Positions 14,601 through 26,600 of a DNA stretch of 64,000 bases are shown here, piece by piece. Source of the DNA: Congeria kusceri (Eukaryota; Mollusca; Bivalvia; Myida; Dreissenidae); the NCBI GenBank assembly GCA_027627225.1, contig CM051029.1, positions 18,547,656 through 18,611,655 on the forward strand, written 5' to 3'. The notes under the pieces were generated by a model, which had not been told where the DNA came from, did no database searches, and saw only the letters and a program-made list of their open reading frames with translations. Every line of letters starts with the position of its first letter. Within the stretch, counting starts at the first letter, position 1. Position numbers and translations under genes: made by a program.

Positions 14601-17600
14601 TGATCGTTTGTTTCAACGTAAATCACATATGCGTCGTAATCCATTTGTGGATTTCACACTAATATTATCATTTGGTTTCAACGACGGCTACAAGTATTAT
14701 ATGACATATCCAACGTAGGACGGCGCGTGACGTTAACGTTTGTACATACCATTGCTGCATCTCTTGAGGTAGATGGTGGTGGAGTCGTTATCGGAGATCA
14801 GGGACGGGTCGATGATATAGATGGGATTGGTGTAGTAATACAGGTAGCACCTGCAATAGGAGAGATATGGAAGGATATAGATGGGGCTGGCTGGCGTAAT
14901 AATACAGGTAGCACCTGCATTCGGAGAGATATGGAAGGATATAGATGGGGCTGGTGAAATAATACATGTAGCACCTGCCATCGGAGAGATATGGAAGTAT
15001 ATAGATGGGACTGGAGTAGCAATACATTTCGAACCTGCAATAGGAGAAATATGGAAGGATATAGGTGGGGCTGGTGTAGTAATACATGTAGCACCTGCAA
15101 TAGGAGAGAAATGGAAGGATATAGATCGGGCTGGTGTAGTAATACAGGTAGCACCTGCAATCGGAGAGATGTGGAAGGATGTAGATGGGGCTGGTGTAGT
15201 AATACATGTAGCACCTGCAATCGGAGAGATATGGAAGGATGTAGATGGGGCTGGTGTAGTAATACAGGTAGCACCTGCAATCGGAGAGATGTGGAAGGAT
15301 GTAGATGGGGCTGGTGTAGTAATACATGTAGCACATGCAATCGGAGAGATATGGGAGGATATAGATGTGGGTGGTGTAATAATACAGGTAGAACCTGCAA
15401 TCGGAGAGATATGGGAGGATATAGGTGGGGCTGGTGTAGTAATACAGGTAGCACCTGCAATCGGAGAGATATGGAAGGATGTAGATGGGGCTGGTGTAGT
15501 AATACAGGTAGCACCTGCAATCGGAGAGATGTGGAAGGATGTAGATGGGGCTGGTGTAGTAATACAGGTAGCACCTGCAATCGGAGAGATATGGGAGGAT
15601 ATAGATGGGGCTGGTGTAATAATACAGGTAGAACCTGCAATCGGAGAGATATGGGAGGATATAGGTGGGGCTGGTGTAGTAATACAGGTAGCACCTGCAA
15701 TAGGAGAGATATGGAAGGATATAGATGGGGCTGGTATAGTAATACAGGTAGCACCTGCAATAGGAGAGATATGGGAGGATATAGATGGAAGTGGTGTACT
15801 AATACAAGTAACATCTGCAATCGGAGAGATATGGACAGATATAGAAGGGGCTGGTATAGTAATACAGGTAGGACCTGCAACGGAATCGTGTATATTCTCC
15901 TGTTGTATTTTTTTTCAAATAAATAAATCGCCCAAAACGATTACACATGATATTTTATCAATCAAATGTTACAAAAGGTCAAAGTAAACTTCCTCATATA
16001 CATACACAATTACGGATGTCGTAAAGAGATATTTAGTTACTGTAGTGGGTGTTGTTTTTCGGTTGGTTGATTGACTTTGGACGTTAATACACAAAGATCT
16101 ATCTAAATCACAGAAACTAGCTGTTTGATATTATACGAATTAAGATCAATTAACTCGTAACGTTTTAAATTTTTTTTTGGAAAAGTCATCACCGCTGTTG
16201 ATTGTGCCCAAGAAATTTGCGTTTCTGTTGCATTTGTTAATGACTTAACTATTGACTTATTCAGTTATGATTGAGTTGAAAACTGTACTCTCTGTAAGAG
16301 CTTGTTTCATTTGAACGGCGAAATTATGCTGGTATTTTTATCCCCCCAACGAAGATGGCAGGGTATATTGGTTTGCTGATGTTCGTCGGTCAGTTGGTCG
16401 GTACACAGATTTCGTTTCAGCTCTTTAAATCCATGAGTTTTCATCCGATATTCACCAAACTTCATGAACATGTTTGTTGGCACACTATCTAGGCACTTTC
16501 CGCCTAAAGTGGATTTACGTTTAAAAGAGACTTTCTTGAACTGCGAGGACTGCACAGGCTGATCCGGGACGACACTTTAAGCACACGCATTAAGCTCGGT
16601 TGTCCCACAATACGCCTCAAATTAAGATCTTTATTCTATGTAATGCATTATGTAAAACTTACTTCTCTACTTCGTTGTAGGTAAAGGCCCAGCACTCATA
16701 ACCGTCGTTGAGGATGGACTGTTCACAGACGCCCTGGCAGAACTCAACACCGCCCAGAAGGTGAACGGACTCGTTAATGGTGATGTTGGCGTTCTGGACC
16801 ACGGTCACATCGGTCCCGAAGTTGGTGTTGCTAATATCGGTGTTGTTGACGAATTCGTAGGTGCATGTCCCTGTATAGAAGAAAATGGTGTAGACATTAA
16901 AGTGTGTATGTACGATTTTTTGGTATCTATTGTTTTTAAAATTAGCAGTTGATAGTAACAAAATATCTTGAAATCAGAAAGGAAAACATAAGGAAACACA
17001 AAAATATCGAATAAATCAACACACACGTGTGTTTATGAGTGTTAGTGTTGTGTAACCAAAAAGAACTGTCAGTTCAATATTTCTACATGTATTGGAGTTT
17101 TCGTCTGTACAGTCGAAAACTATTTTGTGTGTAATTAAAATCTAACCAATACTATGTTTTACAGTAATGTTTGTTCATACGTTTTCGTTTTCATTTTTAA
17201 TCGAAATATGTGGTAAGTTACTTTATACTCAGATACTGTACGCAAACGTACAAAGCGTATTCTCTGACAGTGCGTATAACCGGATACTATACTACGCAAC
17301 TTAAGTTGGACACTACACGCATCTACTTATAACAGGCAATGAGTCAAAGATCTTTCAATAAAAAGAGATCTCTGTTAATAGATCTTTGCAATTAGCACAT
17401 GTAACTAAAGAGTGTACGTACTGGCAGTAGTTGTCGGGGGCAGTGCTGGAAAGAAGATATTTTATATTAGAACATGAGATCAGTTTAAAATTGTGGAAAA
17501 TGCAGAGATGAAGAGTGCATGTTTTGTGAAATTAGTCAAAATGTTTGACTGGATTAACTTTCGAAAGCTGTTAATTGAATTTACTTTCAGTTCAAACAGG

Positions 17601-20600
17601 AATCACGGATCTGCTATTTTCTCTATAAAAATGGAGTAGCAGATTTGCTGTTTTGTATTGTGAAAATGGAATTACTGATTTGCTATTGTGCACTATGAAA
17701 ATGGAGTCACTGATCTTCTATGTGAAAATGGAGTCACTGATTTGCTATTTTGCACTGTGAAAATGGAGTCACCGATTTGCTAGTTTCTCTGTGAAAATGG
17801 AGTCACTCATTTGCTATTTTCTATGTGTAAATGGAGTCACTGATCGCTATTTGCTCTGCGAAAATGGAGTTAATAATTTGCTATTTGATGTGTGAATATT
17901 GAATCAATGATTTGTTTTTTGCTCAGCGATAATGGAATTATTGAGTTTTTGGATCACGTATTTGCTGTGTACCAGTTTAGTGCGTTTGAAACATGTGGTT
18001 AATGTTTGCTCTGTGCTAGTATTTTTATTGTAAACAATGAAATACCACTAAGAAACGAGCTAACACTAAAATCGAGTTATATGACTTTATATATTTATAT
18101 AAACTTTGATAATTATTATATTTCGATATAAATTTCTTCGTCAGTAAAACCGTACAGTGCGCTATTTAGTACAATTCGGATCAAATAAAGCTAATACAGG
18201 CGCCACGGTCACGATTGAATGAACGCACAAAATACTTATTGAACAGAGGCTACATTGCACTATTATTTGAAAGTGGGTATGTACGATCTTTCAAAACAAT
18301 TATTTTCAAAATACGCTGAAGAAAATGAAAATATAACTTTAAAGCAGGCAGATAAACATAAACTTGTCGAAGGAAACACTAATATGTCGACTAAATCAAC
18401 AAATATGAGAGTCGACTTTGGCGTCGTTTATTACTGTTGTGTATCCTAAAATACATGTATCGGAGTTTCCGTCTGTACAGACGAAAACTAGTTTGTGATT
18501 GACAACTAGCCGACTTGTGCGTTTTAACACAATGGTTCTTATTTACTTTTCTTATGGCACTGTTATAATATCGTACATACACTCGTGAAACAGCGTGCGG
18601 TCTTTGATTGTTTTAATAAACTTACTTGTTGTCGTCGTGGCCTCTGAAATAAAAGCAACAACATTTTTTGAAACATGGTTTGTGAGGAGAGCAAAATTAA
18701 TATAAATCACTAAGAAATTCAAACTTGGCAATAATGTAACATTCAGACGTTTATTCTTTAAAACAGCAAATATACACCATTTATCTTTGCATTTTTTTTA
18801 AATACATTATTTTTTTACAACTTGATTACTTTAAAAGTAATGGATTGGTATTTTGACGCTGTCGGTTTTATATTTCCCTCATGGTCTTGATATCAAAGAT
18901 CTTAAGTGGTTTGAATTATCCATGGTGGTGTTAGTTATGTAGTAGCATTATCCTACAAACAGCTGATCCTGAAATATTTTATTCCTTACATTTTTTAAAA
19001 GATTTTTATTCTTGTTAAAGCATCGGTCACAACTAACTGCGCTCGCCGTAGACCGCAGATCGACCGCACGGTGTAAGGCCGCAAGACAAAAGTATACGTT
19101 TTGTAAAAACATGCGCCAACATACTGACACTGCACGGCTGCGGTTTTCAAACCGTGCGGCGAAAGTACGGGCACTGCACGAGTTTGTTAATTTTAGCGGA
19201 CCACAACTGCATGTGTTTGCGAATCGCACGCGTGTACACAAAACTGCAGTGAAAAACTAAATAAGCTGTAAACCAATTAACCAACTATTATTATTTATTG
19301 GTATAAATATAATACAAATATAGTATACGCACCAGTGGTGGTCGTGGTCGTTGGAACTGGGGAAACAAAAAGCAAAGCAATGGTGAAGCATTTTGATTTC
19401 AGGAAGGAACAAGGCGGGTTTGCGGATGCATCAACCATAACAGAGCGTGTTCAAACCTCGGAAACATTCGGTACAATTCTTAACTTTTTATCGCTTACTT
19501 AAGCCACAGAGATGTTAAGCACGGCTCCTTTAATGCATACGTTTTTTTTTTCAACAGACCATGGGATATTCTTCGTTTTTTTTTTATCAGCTGTCCGAAA
19601 ACCAACGAGTTGTGCCGCATGAATCCGAAGATTCAACGAAGATAAACGACATGTACCGAACGTTTCGGAGCTAATTGAACGCTTAATTATGGTTGGCATA
19701 ATATTGTGAATTCCATGGCATTTATGTTACACACATCAGCCAATACAAACACACATATTCACTAAAGTTGTAATTTCTCTGATTAATTTATAAAGACATT
19801 TATTGAAGAGTTATGATTTTGAAGTGCGTTCTAGTATTTGGAACCAGTTGTCAAAAGACTGCTTTCAAGTCAGTTTCATTTATTCTGCGTTTAGAACGAA
19901 TATTTCATTGTATGTTGACATTTCTGACCTTACAGCGTATATTCGTGACGAATGTCGTAAACACCTCTTCATTTTTGTTCGTTAAACTAAATCTCCGGGT
20001 GGAATAGATCCTATAACTTGTTATAAATGCTACTATGTTTCGGTTAGATATAATAATTGCATGACATCTAAGTTTAATTAATAATTCAAAATGACCATTA
20101 AATTTGGACTTGATCCTGAATTGATTTTAATTCAGGCTCCAGAATGGCTCTGTACATACATTCGAATACAATAATAATTGTATTAAGATAAACTTTTTAT
20201 CTGGATGAACATTTAATTAAATAAAAAATACTATCAAGACCCAGCTCGTTCGTAGGTAAAATATCAAGCCCGACCTAGGTATCATAAGTTAAATCTTGTT
20301 AAACCTGTGATTTGGAGCCAGGTTGTGCCTGCCATGCAAATAGAACGTAAGATTCAGAAGTGACGTAAGGTTTAAACGAAGCGTAGGGTTCAGACGTGAC
20401 GTAAGATTTAGACGTAACTTTCAGAGACGACGTAAGGTTCAGACATGACGTAAAATATTGACGTGACGCTAGATTCAGACGTTACGTCAGTTTCAAACGT
20501 AGCATAATGTTCAGACGTGACGTAAGATTTAAACATAACCTAAGGTTCAGACTTGACGTAAGATTCAAGCCTAACGTTCAGACGTGATGTTATATTTAGA

Positions 20601-23600
20601 CGCGACGTACAATTCAGACGTGACGTAACAGTAAGACGTGACGTAATTTACAGGGGTGACGTAAGATTCAGACGCGACGTAATTTTCAGATGTGACATAA
20701 GATTTAGACGCGACATAAGTTTCATAGGTGACGTAAGGTTCAGACGTAACGTAATTTTCAGATGTGACGTAAGATTCAGACGTGACGAAAGATTCAGATT
20801 CAGACGTGACTTCAGTTTCAAACGTAGCATAATGTTCAGACGTGACTTAAGATTTAAACATAACCTAAGGTTCAGACTTGACGTAAGATTCAGACGTGAC
20901 GTAAGATTCAAGCCTAACGTAAGGTTCAGACGTGATGTTATATTTAGACGCGACGTACAATTCAGACGTGACGTAACAGTAAGACGTGACGTAATTTACA
21001 GGGGTGACGTAAGATTCAGACGCGACGTAATTTTCAGATGTGACATAAGATTTAGACGCGACATAATTTTCATAGGTGACGTAAGATTCAGACGTAACGT
21101 AATTTTCAGATGTGACGTAAGATTCAGACGTGACGAAAGATTCAGATTCAGACGTGACTTAAGATTCAGACGTGACCTCAGATTTAGATGTGACGTAAGT
21201 TTCAGACGTGACGTAAGATTCAGACGTGACCTCAGATTTAGATGTGACGTAAGTTTCAGACGTGACGTAAGATTCAGACGTGACGTAAGTTTCAGACGTG
21301 ACGTAAGATTCAGACGTGACGTAAGACTTAGAAGGAATTTAGATTTAGACGCAACGTACCATTCTAGCGCGCCATAATATTGAAACGTAAGAACTTAAAG
21401 GCGTTGTTTATTGTCAAATAAACATCAATGAAAGGAAGCATTTATTAAATGACACGTTATGTCCGTTTTAGAATTATTCCAAAAGAAAGCTAGTAAAATA
21501 TTATATATGTAATAAACACAAAAAAGTAATTTATTAATAAACTAATAAAATAATGTATTAAATGCGTTAGTTTTAGATTCTAACATGGCACGTGGCTAGT
21601 TTTCGATAGATAAAGAAGGAAATCAACCGTGTGTTATTCTGCAACAAATCATGGGCGGAGCCTAATGTTTTGAAAATAGTTCCGGAAATTCGAAGAAATT
21701 GTTCCGTAAAATGCACGTGCTTAAACGCGCGATAGCAAAATTGTGACAAACAAATCTTTTCTTCATTATGTAGTGCAGTAAAACCACATTTGCACTACAA
21801 ATTTTATATTTAAATTCACACAAAAAACGCTTGCGTTTTGCTCATATCCCTTTAATTTGCTCTTGTAAGCGTAGCATTTTCACAGTATTTATCAACAAGT
21901 ATGACGTCATTCACTCAATGTTTATCAATAAAGCTGACGTCATTTTGGATTGTTTAATTTAATGACGTCACAGAAACGCACGAGTGAATGTACTTTGCGG
22001 AAAATGGGCGGAGTATAGATTAATATAGTTCTCATTCATAACCTTTAAAAAATATAGACGAATTTTATAAAAGATCATGTTAGAATCAAAATAATTGACT
22101 GGTAAGCGTTGAATATTGTTGGTTATTGCGGTTTGTCGCATCGGAACTCCAAACCGTTGGTTATTACCGCAATAACCAACGCTTACCAGTCAATTATTTC
22201 TTAAATAACTCAAAAAGGCAAGAAAACTAGTACAGTAAATAAACATGAATAAAGTAAACAAACAAACAAATAAATAAATAACACAGTATATGCGTTAAAT
22301 TAGAATCAAACAATACAATACAAATAAAGACAATTGACATATGTAAATAAATAATCAAATAAATAAATAAATTAGTTTTGTAGTCTGTGTCATTCTGTTT
22401 CATACACAAGTTGAGAAATGACGACAATCATACATAAATTGAGAAATGACGACAATGGCCCATTCTTGCTAGTGGTCACGCTTTCCTCGTGCAGCGCTAT
22501 AAATAGCTCGCCACGAGGTGTGAAAGTACATGTGAGCGACAGGAAAAAATTAATTATTCGTTATCCAGGTCAGTAATAATATTTTGTTTAATAACTAAGT
22601 TATATTCTGTTGTGAATGATTTATGCTTTTATCGTTTCTAATGCGGTTGTATTCATAAATAAATTTAGTACGATTTAACGTTTGGAGTTAAAAAATCTAT
22701 GTACAATCTAAACGAGGTCACTAGTTGTGTTTTGGTCATATAATTTACATGTACATTTTGATGTTAGCTTTGACAATATGCCGACATAAACTCTGACAGT
22801 GTACTATGTATACAAAAAAGGATATACTTTAGCAATATCAACGATATTATAAATTTAAGAAATACCAATAAGTTTAAATTGAATAAAAAATTAACTAATT
22901 TAGTACGTAACGAGATTTTCGATAACAACAAATAAACACAAAATATTGAAAAAAATGAAAACACCAACTGGGTATCGAGCTCAATTTTTCTCGGAATGCG
23001 TCCATCCGTGTCGCGTTATATATACCCTATGTTTATCTTTATTATATAATAGTGTCAATATTAATTAATAATAATTATACATGTATTAATTTCAGATTGT
23101 TTTATGGAAACGCATATTAGAGACCCTTTATGCACACATACTGGTTAGCGAGTATTTGTCGGACAGTAGTATTATCCGGACTTTTTTAAATATTCACGTT
23201 TCGTAACCGCTTTTCGTATTTTATTATCAGAATACAAATAAACGCTTATAGTTTCATGTACGTTTCGTTTTTCTTCGAAAATAGTGAGTTTATTTTTTGG
23301 TAAAACCCCAAATGTTTACGTTGATAGTCTGAAACGCATGCAACTGTCGTCTGGGGATGTAAAATGACGTGCGCATGCGCGATAAAATCCCTATTTGGGG
23401 CCCAGACAGGGTTTGTGATAGTTTTGGCTATCTGCTCATTATAGCAGACGAACTCTAGCAGAACATTATTTAAACCGCTGCGACGTTAAGGACGTGCGTA
23501 GTAGCTACATAGATACGCAACGTCTAGTAAACTCTTTAAAACGTCATGCTTCCGTATTTGTTTCAACGCCTTACTTAAATTCTCTAGTAATTATTAAATC

Positions 23601-26600
23601 ATTTGATTAACTGGTATTATTTTGATATAAATTACGCATCTGATTATTTAGTTGTTGTCTAATATAGATTAAATAAAGTTATTAAGCATTTCTCCGTATA
23701 TTTCACAGTTTTAAAAAACGTCCGGAAAATACTACTGTCAACGTGAAAAAGACTGTGTTTTATGTACCCCTTTCAGGGCCTCTATTGTTGCGCATGCGCA
23801 CAAGTGAAACTTATTTGTTTACATACGCAAACGGGTGATCAACCCAGGATGTTACAAGCGAATTTTCATCGTTGAGTTTGTTCATGAATTAAAACTGTCA
23901 CAAAATAAATGCATATTTCGTCCGACAAATACTCGCTCACCAGTAGTAGCAGAAATGTTTTATTTTGTAGATGTGGGGTCATATTTCAAAAATATCCTAC
24001 GTTTATCTAAAAATAATTCCCCCTAGACGTTTGAGTGAAATGATGATGTTGTCAGCTTATAAATGACAGAAAATGTCTTAGTTAAGGCCCAAATAAAAAA
24101 TAGTCCCGTTTCTGGTGTCCCGACCGACCCTTTACTTTTGCTGCCGACCCTACATATTTTTGGTCCAAAAATAATAAAGACTAGAAAAGACTGTTACCGT
24201 GTACAACACAAACCATTCTCCCATCATAAAAAAAAATTAAAAAAAATCCCTACCTACCGACCCTTATTTTTTGGGGCAGGAGACCAGAAACGGAACTTTT
24301 TTGTGTGGCCTAACCATAAACATGATTTTACTTCCAAATTCTAACATGACACGCGCAGGGTCCTCTATAGACAAAGAACAAAATTCACCGTTGTTAAACT
24401 ACATGTAGCAATAAACAACCCGAAACAATATTTCCGAAACTGTCAAATATAGTTCGCATTGTTAATGCAGAAATGTTGTCAGGTCATGTTAGAATCGAAA
24501 TAATTTCGCATTATCGTTGTTTATTAGCTGATAAGCAACGATTTGTCGTTCTGGTGCGGTATATTAAACAACTCGGGCTAACGCCCTCTTGGTTTACTTC
24601 ATACGCATCAGTACTCCAAAATCGTTGTTTATTAGCCGATAAACAACTCTAAGTCGAACATTATTTCTCAATTACATAATGGGTTTTTTATAGCACAAAC
24701 ATATATTAAAGCAGTACAGCAAAGCGGCTGGTAAGCGGGACTGTTCTATTTTGACCTGTAATTTGATACTGATAACGCACCTGTTGTTGTCGTCGTGGGT
24801 GGTTCGGTTGTTGTTGTGGTCGGTGGTTCGGTTGTTGTTGTGGTCGGTGCTTCGGTAGTTGTGGATGTTGCTATGGAAATACCGAATCGGACATAATAAA
24901 TTATATCAGTCGTTCATTTCTCAGTGGCCCATGCTGTTTTAATGCTATCCCTCTCTGTTTCATTTTCGAATTCATCAAGTTGCCATTTTTTCATTGACGC
25001 ATGGTCGTATAAAATGTTGTCAATAATTTATTGGTCCCGTCTTACAAAATGACTAATTCATTTGTTTCAAACATGGTAAGTTTCGATAATTTTATACTTA
25101 CAAATAATCACGATGAAAGTTGCAAGTTCTAAGTCCAAAAATTGAATCTGCCAGAAAAAAAGTAACGTAATAAAAAAATGCGTCCCTTGAAAGCCAGACG
25201 GGGCTATCAGCCATCTGTGCACATATGTTGATGACTCCTTCTGGCTTTCAGGGTACGATATGCGCTTTAGTGTATGTATTAAATTAATTTTGGGGAATTC
25301 CACGGAAATTCCCTTTACAAGTGTGTCCATTTGTAAGACGGGAGTTCGAGTCTTGCCTGTAAGCATTTTGCGAAGCCTGTCAATCAGAGCAAGTTGGTAT
25401 CCAAGGCATCATATTTACTAATTTAAGATAAAAATGATTAAAGATAGAAGATTTACGAGTACAATATTATTGAATAATTAAGCAACAAAATTCCAACCAT
25501 ATTTCAAATTTGTGTCACATTATTCTTTATTTAAAAAAAAAACGTTTATGATTTAATATATAATTATTCATTCCAAAATTATTATATAAATGGATGGTTT
25601 TTCTGAATTTGTCCAGTGCAGCCTTTTAAGGCTAGATACCAGTAAATATTCGTGAATCTCCCGATGGTCCACTCGAAAGACGGCTGTATATCAGATAATG
25701 AGATAGTTCGTTTTTTCTGTTAAAAGGGACATTAAACATTACGAACGATTATTTATATGGTTATTTCCTGAAAACGAGGTATCTCCTGTACATTTTTATG
25801 TATTGTGACACCGAATTACTTGAAATATGAATTTTCCGCAGTTTATCCTATTGTGAAGACGGCATGCAAGTGCTTTTGTCGAAATCGCGAGTCGATTCTG
25901 TGTTTCTTACGGGTGACTACAATCAAGTGATATGCATTTTCTTAGAAGTAATATTTTATTTTATTTATTTATTTATTTATTGAAGTTGTAAGAAGCATCT
26001 TTCCAAAGACTCGCAACATGTGATATAAAGGAAAGTGGCGAACTACGCCAGGAGATTTTGCTAGTATTAATGGGACCCAATGGAGATTTGATTTACTGGT
26101 TTCTAATCTTAAAAGTTGGACGCGCACAAAAAATAGTGAGTATTCATCACCGTATCTTGAGTTATTAGTTCTCACTTAAATCGTTAAGAGAAGCCTCAGT
26201 ACCATGCCATATTTTCAGTCTCAAAACAAGAAAACAACACCATCCAAACAAAACAACACAAAGCTGACCGTAATAATAACTGCGTACACTGCTACCTCAA
26301 GAAAAGAAAGTAGTCCGCAAAGAAAATCTATGCACCAGCATGACGGGTGAAAACGTTGCCGATAAATTCATTTGTTATTAGAGTTAGAACGGAGGAAGTA
26401 CAGACATTATTATTATTATTATTAGTAGTAGTAGTAGTAGTTTTATTATTTATTTATTTATTTATTTCGTTGTGAAGTTTTATAGAAAGATAATTATTGC
26501 GTTTTAATTGCTACATTAACGTTTAGTTACTGTTGACTGTGTTAATATATGCTGTTGTATTAAAAAGCGATGCGAACTATGGCCAACTCATTGGCATGGA

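Noticed and set aside
14798..15987. Long ORFs of 300-370 residues in several frames on both strands
   Set aside because: They follow from a 60-bp repeat without stops. No domain, no start context; only the 14750-14850 part is supported as an exon.
20832..21377. Arg/Asp-rich 181-residue ORF
   Set aside because: Low-complexity translation of an 18-bp repeat; splits into other frames on the opposite strand equally well.
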